Origin: Candidatus Thalassarchaeaceae archaeon
GTDB taxonomy: Archaea > Thermoplasmatota > Poseidoniia > Poseidoniales > Thalassarchaeaceae
Direction: 5' to 3'
Length of the DNA stretch: 22,185 nucleotides
Assembly (NCBI GenBank): GCA_013329905.1
Contig: DUJH01000025.1
Span: 11,416-33,600 of the forward strand
Part shown: piece by piece, positions 15,301 through 21,747 of the stretch
How positions within the stretch are numbered: the stretch's first letter is position 1
Layout of the letters: the number at the start of each line of letters is the position of its first letter
Notes under the pieces: generated by a model
Database searches by the model: none
Told to the model about the DNA's origin: nothing
Seen by the model: the letters and a program-made list of their open reading frames with translations, nothing else
Made by a program: the position numbers and the translations under genes

Positions 15301-17421
15301 GCTATTGTCCAACCATGAGATGTGGACATTGTCAAATGAGTCGGTTAGGATTTCCGGCATGTGTGAATTAGCGCCATATGGCCGGTCTTCGTCGACCCCA
15401 TCGATTCCCTCAACCGTAGAGATGACGGAGTCGGTAATCTGCTTGATTCCGTAGGAAGGCAAACCATCTGGGGCTCCGTCCCATGCAGCTGCTCCGCGCA
15501 ATCGAAGTCGTACGTAGTAAATTTCGTAATTTACTCCGATATCAAAGCCGTAAGCGCGGCCATCCATCCAAGCGATGTGGGTATTACCCGAGGTGTCGAT
15601 AGCGATCGAGGGGTGCAGACTGAACGCATCCTGCAAAGTGATTCTCGTGTCGTTCACGACGACGAGGTGACCGTATCCTTGGTGATCGGATGATGGGCCA
15701 ATGTCCTCGACATATCGATTGTTGACAACCTTGGTTCCTGAGTCGCCCTTGGACCAACCGGCCCATGGGCTGTCGAGCAGAGAGTATGGGTCGAGGATTG
15801 AGATGAATATCTCTCGAGAGTTATTGGTTGCAAGTAATACTAGTGCTTCAACCATTAATTGTAGGTCGGCCGCACTACTGGAACCAGTAGGGAAACTGTA
15901 CATCTGTCCACCTGCATTGGTATTACGGGTGGTCGTACCAGGACAAGTACGCGTACCTACAGAGACGAATCCATTCGGACATTGAGCCAAATCTTGCATG
16001 TGAGAACCGACATCTGTTGAGCCCGAGCCCCAGCCTGCCGCCATCAGTGGGACTGGGACGATGTCTGAGATAACGCAGGCATCGTGAGCCTCATTGATAC
16101 TCTGCGTATCGTCAGACTGCTGAGCCGGATCGCCACCATACGGACCTTCATCTGAAATTGGGATGACGATCTTGGTGGCGTTTGGATTCCAGCGGTGGTC
16201 TAGTTGAGTTGGTGGGTTGGCCGAATTACCCATGCGGCCCTGAGCGTCTCGCCATGAGAGGCACGCCCATGTTGAAGCGGGGCCCCAGAATTCAGAGTAG
16301 TATCCTCCGTCTTGAGGTAGATTAACCGCTCCGCCATTGTAGACCACTTCAGTTAACTCGCGGATGCCGCCTGAGTCATCAGATGGGTTCTGGCCGAGAT
16401 GTGTCGAGCGTGGTCCTTGGCTTCCTGAGCCTCCAGTCTGGTAAGCTGACGCGCAAGTTCCAGAAGTGGCCGCGGCAGGCCAATTACCACTGAGGGCGTA
16501 AAGTGTCTCGAAGACAGTAATGTTGCCGTCGACGAGCATCGGCTTCAGTCCTTCGAAGGATCCTCCGCTTGCGAAATTACCACCGTAGAAAACAACACAC
16601 ATGTCTGCCCACTCAGTATTCATCGAACCTGAGGTATCGATTGGTACGACCATCTCCACTTTGCCGCCGCGGGTGTCATCCCATACGACCTGCACTAAAT
16701 CGTCAGCATCAACGGCGACGTCGGGGTGGCCCTTGTGTCCGATGATTGGAGTCAGAAGGGTATCCTCGATGGCGACAATCGCCTCCCTCCCTGGAAGATC
16801 AATCTCGAGCATCGAGTAGTAAATCTGAGGCTGCATGTAGAATTTGTCCAACTGCTCATAGGCATCTTCCCAAACAATGTGAGGGTTATTCTGAGAATCG
16901 ACTGCGATTGCTGGCCAATCTCGGTTCTGTTGGTGGCTCGCAATCTCTTCGTCGTCGATTATTGAAAGAACCACATCCAATCCAGAGCTTCCGTCTTGGT
17001 CGTCTTGAGATGGATCCAAGAGCGTATAGAAAATCGTCCATTGACCTGACTTGTCAGCCCAAACGATGTGGACATTGTCGTCGGTATCGACTGCTACATC
17101 AGGATGCCAAGCGCGGTGGGTTCCAGCTTTGGAAATCTGAGTTTCATCGATTAGAACGTCGCCTCTGGCATCCAACATCTTGTAGTAGAGGTGGTGAGAG
17201 TTTCGGCTCCAGACAAAGTGAGTATTACCCGACGAGTCTGCGTCCATTGATACCATTCTGTCGCTGTGTGTTCCTCCATTCACGACCTGAATCGCATCTG
17301 TCAAAACTATCTCGCTTCCTTCCGCTCTTTCGGAGAATTCCAATGTCGCGAACAGGCTCATCGTCATGATGAGCACCATCGCGATACTGCTCCTTATCTT
17401 CACTGTCTCCATTTCCATCAC
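12316..17421 (-). CDS. Giant membrane-anchored surface protein: seven propeller-like repeats with inserted VWA domain, then NEW3/CARDB-like domains
   Basis: A 1701-residue exported protein. A signal peptide or N-terminal anchor lies at about 8-35. Seven repeats of the type P-x-(V/I)-A-(V/I)-D-x(3)-N-x-H-(I/V)-x-W-x-D occur near 52, 106, 170, 232, 601, 687 and 770, suggesting a seven-bladed beta-propeller. Between repeats 4 and 5 lies a VWA-like domain (about 254-545) with MIDAS D262-T-S-G-S266-M and a later ISDEG (D424). Five or more beta-sandwich domains follow (about 796-1480; NEW3/CARDB-like, with T-N-T-G-N or N-x-G-N blocks), then a Ca-binding-like DQNGDGLPDN loop near 1485, a CARDB domain (about 1500-1630), one membrane helix (about 1654-1674) and a 27-residue cytosolic tail. 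GTG 17421 is the longest start; ATG 17412 is better placed, 6 nt after GGAGTG. Its role is probably adhesion or surface binding; the ligand is unknown. Confidence 0.85.
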   Translation of the reverse strand: MMEMETVKIRSSIAMVLIMTMSLFATLEFSERAEGSEIVLTDAIQVVNGGTHSDRMVSMDADSSGNTHFVWSRNSHHLYYKMLDARGDVLIDETQISKAGTHRAWHPDVAVDTDDNVHIVWADKSGQWTIFYTLLDPSQDDQDGSSGLDVVLSIIDDEEIASHQQNRDWPAIAVDSQNNPHIVWEDAYEQLDKFYMQPQIYYSMLEIDLPGREAIVAIEDTLLTPIIGHKGHPDVAVDADDLVQVVWDDTRGGKVEMVVPIDTSGSMNTEWADMCVVFYGGNFASGGSFEGLKPMLVDGNITVFETLYALSGNWPAAATSGTCASAYQTGGSGSQGPRSTHLGQNPSDDSGGIRELTEVVYNGGAVNLPQDGGYYSEFWGPASTWACLSWRDAQGRMGNSANPPTQLDHRWNPNATKIVIPISDEGPYGGDPAQQSDDTQSINEAHDACVISDIVPVPLMAAGWGSGSTDVGSHMQDLAQCPNGFVSVGTRTCPGTTTRNTNAGGQMYSFPTGSSSAADLQLMVEALVLLATNNSREIFISILDPYSLLDSPWAGWSKGDSGTKVVNNRYVEDIGPSSDHQGYGHLVVVNDTRITLQDAFSLHPSIAIDTSGNTHIAWMDGRAYGFDIGVNYEIYYVRLRLRGAAAWDGAPDGLPSYGIKQITDSVISTVEGIDGVDEDRPYGANSHMPEILTDSFDNVHISWLDNSNETQGETVMYVRLNHTNDAHPDGFPLNSLAWGVIDPWEVHEVSEWESDKLGPNSPFAPDLGQPPAFANDLGSGVHIAWSDTNKCNDQNNQGQYTICYVHVLTGLVEVALTETETFYHTIEPGQQTTYNMTISNPTPGPAELVADTYTVYLSGVPNNWTATLFFATNHTPIFDSTPVFLRGGDIVSVYMRVRAPTIYQADGDELAAITVHALSHKDPAIADERLTLTLMDVVHGINLDTSHFQVDVEQGQSAIFSITVTNTGNVYDTFAFYDPATHEGQTEWGLPFGWGVSFPTSLSLDPGQSVTRNLQVSVPTSQVPGTFVIYLKGWSTGEPVLSIDRGTFDVLELWVNVSIRSSGNIVFNLGETTQHVLPGECAEFDIEVTKHFTPGHLIFTTPGGPEERPPEISESTWRYDHWTVDLDFTNAPGGNGIGDNDPRYWSIIEMPYTVTAIMCAPYNATAGLGDSTTVKAHLEGAPRVRDSVVLVTNVVQVYDLEASVPQTILQLHPGESFQLDTNIANDGNGPDRYDISVHSIVDSNGNSDVWDLDIPRVLFEELPRDQSQDIAIHINVPEKTYAGEYVVRLDVFSEEPYEGTKLRDSIILNIEIVEFHDMRIELDPAVESRIKTTAPGRVVRYTMNVSNFGNVPDQPSIHNHTQTGAGWDAIPGMNTLSGWRVNFALLEGFDSEFPIERQCVQLTVGDTPDSDECYKTAVGTSAGTVMLPQMQAYTTLHLVAIIHIDPAAALSNREVGIKVLSSFGSAETGGDYDETAIWDDSCTIDQNGDGLPDNTPPNCDSNEQILELRLRAPDLEIVSVHVDQNTAKVGEMLSVNVQIRNIGNIHATDVNVVLCVDQSKRSIQKNGCNEENVAYRQLIEAVMPVGSSGDEDPPSLTLLYLVKAGSHDIAVVLDPDNMIVESNEDNNIEMINGKMGSNLGFIDVGIEIFAQYSVPAIILGATISLMGVAGVVMYGRRMEALNRFAEKSSLMANLSDDDQVF

Positions 17422-17474
17422 TCCAGCAACAATGCTACAACATCTCGTTTCGCTTTGCTTCGATACTTAACCTC

Positions 17475-17488
17475 GACGCTTACGCGTC
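17475..17488. repeat. Inverted repeat upstream of the giant surface-protein gene
   Basis: GACGC-TTAC-GCGTC, a 5-bp palindromic stem with a 4-nt loop, in the 163-bp gap 17422-17584 and about 55 bp before the surface-protein start. TTAAGTATC on the minus strand at 17462-17470 is a weak TATA candidate next to it. It could be an operator or chance. Confidence 0.25.
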
Positions 17489-17559
17489 AGCCAAGAACGC
17501 TAAGGGATGGTTTCTGAAGTGGTGGTTTAGAGAGTTCAAGCGTTGCCCTAAAGCGAGGG

Positions 17560-17570
17560 GAAAAAGATAG
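17560..17570 (-). terminator. Possible T-rich terminator after the DUF2299-like gene
   Basis: About 15-25 nt past the stop at 17585 the minus strand reads ATCTTTTTCCC. Archaeal transcripts often end at short T runs. With the 163-bp gap before the next gene, this suggests the surface protein has its own promoter. The run is only five Ts, so support is weak. Confidence 0.25.
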
Positions 17571-17584
17571 CGAAGTTGTAAGCT

Positions 17585-18220
17585 TCAAGCCCATTCTGCG
17601 GGATCGAAATCGGTACCGAATCCGCCTGTCTCATCTGTGTCAATCGATTTGGGTTCGGCTTGGATTGAAGGCGACTTGCCTGAACGCTTCTTGGCCTTCT
17701 TGGCTATCCAGTCGTCGACTTGTCCTGGCTTGCCTATTCCTTTTCCATAACCGAATTTAATCTGGTGGATGAGTTCTAATTTGGTCAGCCAGACTCGGCG
17801 CATAGTATGCATGAATTCATTCTGGGACAAGCCGTCAAACCAGATAGGACGTGAGAGATTGAAGGCTTGCAATGGCCCGGGTGTTTCATCGCTTGGCTTG
17901 CCAACATGGAGGACCCAATCAAGGTCGGCTCTAGTTAGTTGGAGGCGCGTCTGGTGGAGCCATTCCTCCCATGCGACAGGAGTCTCCTTACCGTGTTCGC
18001 GCATCTCATTCTGCTGTCCTTCGTCGACTCTGGTAATCGAATAAACGAGTACAAGATTACGGTTCTTTGGAATGACTACGTTGAACACATGACCCTGCTT
18101 GGTTGGAGGATACTTGACGTGCAAGTGAATGAGCGCTTGGGCGTCCGAGACTTCTCTGGCTTCGAGTTTCTCGCTGGCCAGCCAGCCCTTGATGGCGATC
18201 GCCGCCGACTTGCCGTCCAT
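17585..18220 (-). CDS. DUF2299-like archaeal protein of unknown function
   Basis: A 211-residue soluble protein with an alpha/beta N-terminal part (about 1-160) and a low-complexity C-terminal tail rich in Lys, Ser, Asp and Gly. The opening helix AIKGWLASEKLEAREV, the strand pair around FNVVIPKNRNLVLVYSITRV, and the block IWFDGLSQNEFMHTMRRVWLTKLELIHQI resemble my recollection of the archaeal DUF2299 family, whose function is not known. The tail (KKAKKRSGKSPS then an acidic FGTDFDPAEWA end) is probably disordered. It begins 21 bp after the acyltransferase stop on the same strand and is probably part of that transcript. There is no signal peptide or membrane segment. The coding call is firm, the family call tentative. 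Confidence 0.6.
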   Translation of the reverse strand: MDGKSAAIAIKGWLASEKLEAREVSDAQALIHLHVKYPPTKQGHVFNVVIPKNRNLVLVYSITRVDEGQQNEMREHGKETPVAWEEWLHQTRLQLTRADLDWVLHVGKPSDETPGPLQAFNLSRPIWFDGLSQNEFMHTMRRVWLTKLELIHQIKFGYGKGIGKPGQVDDWIAKKAKKRSGKSPSIQAEPKSIDTDETGGFGTDFDPAEWA

Positions 18221-18241
18221 GATGGCTGACTATTGCAGGTC

Positions 18242-19732
18242 CTATTTGAGAGCGCCGAGGCGAGAGGTGATGGAGTCAACGAGCATATGGAACCTCTCGC
18301 CGTCTGCGCTGCTGAGGAGTTTGGCTCGTCTTGAGGCAGAGGTTGAGTCGGACCAGAGGTCGTATCCCTTGATGCAAATTGAAGCAGAGAGATAGAAGAT
18401 GAGAATTAGCAAGATGAAAGTCCACAATGTGGCGATTTCAAGGGCTCCACCAGTCAGGATTAGTGTTCCAATAAGGGCGCACGGCGGCCAGAAAAAGATC
18501 GGTGAGAACATGGCTGCGAGCATGAAGTAACTAGTTCGTGAATCGAGCCCTTCATCGCTACTTTCGGCCATGGACTTTGCAATACCCCACTGCAGCCCTG
18601 ATGAAGGAATGGCGATGGGAAGTGTGGCAAGCATCAGCAGTGTTCCGAGCAATCCCTTGAGATAATCACCAGCAAATTTGCCTCGAAGGCGGTTGGATTG
18701 CGAAAGTGCGGTAGCATACAGATCGTTGCTGTGGAGGATTTCGGCTGCTTCCTTGGCTTCCTCCAACATCGAATCTCCTTCGCCTGACCCAAGGGTTTCG
18801 TGGACCTCACGAGTTGCGTGAACCTCCTCGGACAGACTGCGGAGGGGGGTATCTGCCTTGTTGGCGCCGAGGTGAGCAATAAGTTTCCATGCACGATAGG
18901 TCTCCCAATCAGGCGCATTGGGAGTCATTGGAGATAGGGCGTTGAAGATACGTGTACGCATCTCGATAGTGTCATCGTGTGAGGGTTCAATCCATTCTCC
19001 ATTGGCAAGACGTGCTCGGTCGCCTAGCGAGTAGGTCGAAGGGATGTCGATCGGCTCGCCAAACTCGACATAATGGTCAGTCCTGAGCCAGTGATGAGTG
19101 CGCCAGTGAAGTCCTACTGGCTGGACCACAGGGGCGGGCAATCCCTTCTCGTCGGCTATTGCTGCCGAGGCCAGCGCAGAGCGGGAGGAACCTGTACGAA
19201 GCGCGTGCAACTTCGAATCTTGGTGTGATTTCCCCTCAGGCATTACGACGGCGGAGTGCCCTGTGGCGAGACAGGAAGCGACTGTTAGCATTCCTCGATC
19301 ATTGATGTAGCGGGCGAATTTGGCATCGACAACACCAGCCTCGATCTCAGCGCGGCGCAGCACTGGTTGACTTCCGAAGCGACGCGCCCACCATCCGATG
19401 ACTGGTCGAGTTGTCAGATCATGCCTACCAAGCGAGATGACTCGTTTCTTCTGTACGCGTGTAATCACCATTGGATCGACGAGTCCATTGATGTGCGTGG
19501 CGACATAGATTGCTCCGCCGTTCGCTTCAGGGAGAGTATCTTCCTCCCAATTTCGAAAAATTGCTTGGTTACCCAACTCGAACATGATGTCAAGAGCGCT
19601 TTGAGCCCAGCGCTTTCCGGGGTGCTTACCTGTGGTGTCGTGAGGAACGCGCTCGAGCTTTTCGCGATTCAAACGCGTCGCGCTCTGAGACAACTCCGGT
19701 AGGATCTCCGGCGCATTCTGTGAACCCGTCAT
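18242..19732 (-). CDS. PlsC-family glycerolipid acyltransferase fused to a C-terminal membrane domain
   Basis: Likely transfers an acyl chain to glycerol-3-phosphate or a related acceptor at the membrane. The PlsC/LPLAT domain spans about residues 45-255. Block I is H80-I-N-G-L-V-D86, the H-x5-D spacing I recall from the yeast Gat1/Gat2 (Sct1)-like branch rather than the usual H-x4-D. Block III is MPEGKSH (164-170), followed by LRTGSSRSAL, also similar to that branch. A helical linker (about 270-345) with an acidic segment leads to about three membrane helices (about 350-470; LLGTLLMLATLPIAIP, FFWPPCALIGTLIL, LWTFILLILIFYLSASI). At 496 residues it is about twice the size of plain PlsC. It is 39 bp after the HIT gene and 21 bp before the DUF2299-like gene. 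No clear Shine-Dalgarno precedes the ATG. The substrate is inferred only. Confidence 0.88.
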   Translation of the reverse strand: MTGSQNAPEILPELSQSATRLNREKLERVPHDTTGKHPGKRWAQSALDIMFELGNQAIFRNWEEDTLPEANGGAIYVATHINGLVDPMVITRVQKKRVISLGRHDLTTRPVIGWWARRFGSQPVLRRAEIEAGVVDAKFARYINDRGMLTVASCLATGHSAVVMPEGKSHQDSKLHALRTGSSRSALASAAIADEKGLPAPVVQPVGLHWRTHHWLRTDHYVEFGEPIDIPSTYSLGDRARLANGEWIEPSHDDTIEMRTRIFNALSPMTPNAPDWETYRAWKLIAHLGANKADTPLRSLSEEVHATREVHETLGSGEGDSMLEEAKEAAEILHSNDLYATALSQSNRLRGKFAGDYLKGLLGTLLMLATLPIAIPSSGLQWGIAKSMAESSDEGLDSRTSYFMLAAMFSPIFFWPPCALIGTLILTGGALEIATLWTFILLILIFYLSASICIKGYDLWSDSTSASRRAKLLSSADGERFHMLVDSITSRLGALK

Positions 19733-19771
19733 GGCGATGCGAGGCAGGTGGGGGTTGAGAAGACACCGATT

Positions 19772-20191
19772 CTAATCTAAGGCGTCAGATATGGCTTCAG
19801 CGAGAATTTTCGCATCATCGTGATTGATTTCACCGTATTCCCAAAGGAAGGAATGGGTTGAGGAGGGGTATCGTGGAATTATGTGAATATGAACGTGGGC
19901 AATTGACATCCCTGCCTCCTGTCCATTGTTTTGGATTAGGTTGTAGGCAGTCGCACCAGTTGCTCTCATGACTGCTTTGCATATTGCAGGAAGAGCGCCG
20001 CCTAGTGCCGAAGCTGATTCAGAACTAAGTCGATCAAAGGAAGGAGCTGGTTCTTTGGGAACCACCAGTGTATGACCTCTCGTCAGAGGTTGAATGTCTA
20101 GGAATGCGATGGTGTGTTCGTCCTCATACAACTTATGACAAGGCAACTCACCTTCGATGATTTTCGTGAAGAGGGTTGGTTCTTCACCCAT
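19772..20191 (-). CDS. HIT family (HINT-like) nucleotide hydrolase/transferase
   Basis: A small cytosolic hydrolase of the histidine-triad superfamily, typically acting on AMP-linked or dinucleotide substrates. The 139 residues are standard length. Conserved elements are LFTKIIEGELPCHKLYEDE at the start, FLDIQPLTRGHTLVVPK in the middle, and the triad H99-V-H101-I-H103-IIPR; H101 is the expected nucleophile. The canonical N-x-G before the triad appears as NNGQEAGMSIAH. The ATG has GAGG 7 nt upstream and lies 9 bp after the flavoprotein stop, so the two are almost certainly co-transcribed; the acyltransferase follows 39 bp later. The physiological substrate cannot be read from sequence, and nothing ties it to its neighbours beyond position. 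Confidence 0.95.
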   Translation of the reverse strand: MGEEPTLFTKIIEGELPCHKLYEDEHTIAFLDIQPLTRGHTLVVPKEPAPSFDRLSSESASALGGALPAICKAVMRATGATAYNLIQNNGQEAGMSIAHVHIHIIPRYPSSTHSFLWEYGEINHDDAKILAEAISDALD

Positions 20192-20200
20192 CTCATAACC

Positions 20201-21631
20201 TCACGAACTCGCTATTTGTTCGGCTATTGATATCATACCCTCAACCTCTAGCGCGGCTGACAATTCTGTGTTCATCACCATCGATGAATCTGTGACCTTG
20301 ATTCCTGTCGATTTTAGAGTGGCGAGTGAGGCTGCTGCGGCCTTCAGTGAAGCCTCGTCTCGGGAGCCGTTTCCACAAGAAGCCATGATTGAAGATAGAG
20401 TGGCAGCGACTTGGCCGACGGAAGAACCAGTGCTGTTTTGCAGGGCTTCGATACGTGCTTTTGCTGCTTCGGAAGATTCCTCAACAAGATTGGAGCCTGC
20501 GAATTTCGCCTCTGCTGCCCAGGCTCCTGCGTGTGCTCCGGCATTTCGCCCTCCAACGAGATCGTCGAGGAGGATATTACCTGCGAGTAGCCCCTCACCA
20601 TGCATACCGTTGTGGGCTGATCGCCCGGCCGCGTAGAGTCCGGTGGCCCACTTGCTACCATCTTCGATTGTGACACGTCCGTGATCATCGACGGGAGCCC
20701 CGCCGGTCGTGACTGCGATGGTGCTACTGATTGGAACGACGTCTCTCGAGATGTCGAGTCCGGTTCTATCCTTGATTTTGGAACGCGTGTTAGTGAACCA
20801 AGCGTGGGCGGCTGAATCGATGCTGCGAAGGTCGAGTATGCAATCGTCCTCGCCGACCTCGGAGGGTTCCACGTCCTCGCCCGATGACTTGCGCACTCTA
20901 CCTCCTGAGCCGAGTACGTCGATGCTGATGTTGAGGTCGGTGCCTCGCACTGTCAGAGGGTGAATGGGGTTGTTTGCCAAGCCATTGAGGGAGATTCCGG
21001 CGGAGGCTGCGAGGGAGGAACCGAGGCCTGCGCCATTAGCTGAACCAGACCAGATTCCTTGGTGACCGGCCGTGGCGAGGATAACCGCCTTGGATTGTAT
21101 TCCAACTACTTCGCCAGCGCTCATGTCGTAGGCAGTTATGCCTCTAACTTGGTTGCCATCCATCACTAGAGACATCGCTCGCAAATCGGCTCGGCGAATT
21201 ACGCCTCGCTTCATCGCCTGCTCTTCGAGGATTCGAGTTGTATTGCGACCGGTAGCATCGCCACAGCCGGTGAGGCGGGGCATGGTGTGCCCAGCTACTT
21301 GGCTGGTGTGAGGCAAGCCGCCATCGCGACGGCGAAGAACAAGCCCCCATCGCTCGAGTTCTGCGAGAACTCCTACGCCCTCCCCACAAACTCGCGCGGC
21401 TGCTATCTTGTCGGTGGATTCGCCTCCGGCCGCAATCGTATCATCGCGGTGTGCAGACGAGCTGACCTCGTCGATTGAGGCAGCCATGCCAGCGAGGTCA
21501 GAATTTGAGCCTCCAGCACCTATTCCGCCTGATTCGATGAGGACGGGAGTAGTGCCTGAATCGGCAGCAGCAACCGCAGCACGAAGGGCAGCAGGGCCAG
21601 AGCCGATGATGATGAGATCCCATGACTCCAT
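20201..21631 (-). CDS. SdhA/NadB-fold FAD-binding protein lacking the usual catalytic residues
   Basis: A flavoprotein of the fumarate reductase / succinate dehydrogenase / L-aspartate oxidase superfamily. The N-terminal Rossmann motif G10-x-G12-x-x-A15 with E33 (VLIESGG) binds FAD. GDATGRNTTRILEEQ (about 128-142) and GLYAAGRSAHNGMHGEGLLAGNILLDD (about 330-357) are the expected SdhA-like blocks. Key positions differ. The covalent-FAD histidine region reads GGSNSDLAGMAAS without His. The RGEGG proton-donor block reads LGSGG (240-244). The H-x-T-M-G-G block reads AVTTGG. The N-R-L-G-x-N-S-L block reads GLLAGNILL, without Arg. H224-P225 is retained. At 476 residues it lacks most of the long C-terminal helical domain of SdhA. 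No SdhB or membrane subunit is adjacent. It is therefore probably not a dehydrogenase of the TCA cycle; substrate unknown. HIT follows 9 bp downstream. Confidence 0.85.
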   Translation of the reverse strand: MESWDLIIIGSGPAALRAAVAAADSGTTPVLIESGGIGAGGSNSDLAGMAASIDEVSSSAHRDDTIAAGGESTDKIAAARVCGEGVGVLAELERWGLVLRRRDGGLPHTSQVAGHTMPRLTGCGDATGRNTTRILEEQAMKRGVIRRADLRAMSLVMDGNQVRGITAYDMSAGEVVGIQSKAVILATAGHQGIWSGSANGAGLGSSLAASAGISLNGLANNPIHPLTVRGTDLNISIDVLGSGGRVRKSSGEDVEPSEVGEDDCILDLRSIDSAAHAWFTNTRSKIKDRTGLDISRDVVPISSTIAVTTGGAPVDDHGRVTIEDGSKWATGLYAAGRSAHNGMHGEGLLAGNILLDDLVGGRNAGAHAGAWAAEAKFAGSNLVEESSEAAKARIEALQNSTGSSVGQVAATLSSIMASCGNGSRDEASLKAAAASLATLKSTGIKVTDSSMVMNTELSAALEVEGMISIAEQIASS

Positions 21632-21638
21632 TGTTCTC

Positions 21639-21652
21639 GGCTCCGGCGAGCC
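21639..21652. repeat. Inverted repeat just upstream of the flavoprotein start
   Basis: GGCTC-CGGC-GAGCC, a GC-only 5-bp stem with a 4-nt loop, begins 8 bp before the ATG at 21631 and would fall in the mRNA leader. No Shine-Dalgarno is visible there. The 116-bp gap 21632-21747 has no clear TATA box either. It may be a leader hairpin limiting translation, or chance. Confidence 0.25.
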
Positions 21653-21747
21653 GTAAGGCCGACATGAAGATGACGCTCGGGACTTCGACCGGATAGCGGC
21701 ACTGATTGAGCGAAGAAAACACGACTCAAAGAGAGGTTACTGCAAAC

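Noticed and set aside
16746..17369. 207-residue plus-strand ORF opposite the surface-protein gene
   Set aside because: Arg/Ser/His-rich with no recognisable motif; it lies entirely over the signal-peptide and repeat region of the real gene.
20201..21631. Calling the flavoprotein a succinate dehydrogenase or L-aspartate oxidase
   Set aside because: The FAD-binding fold agrees, but the catalytic Arg and His positions of those enzymes are substituted and partner subunits are absent.
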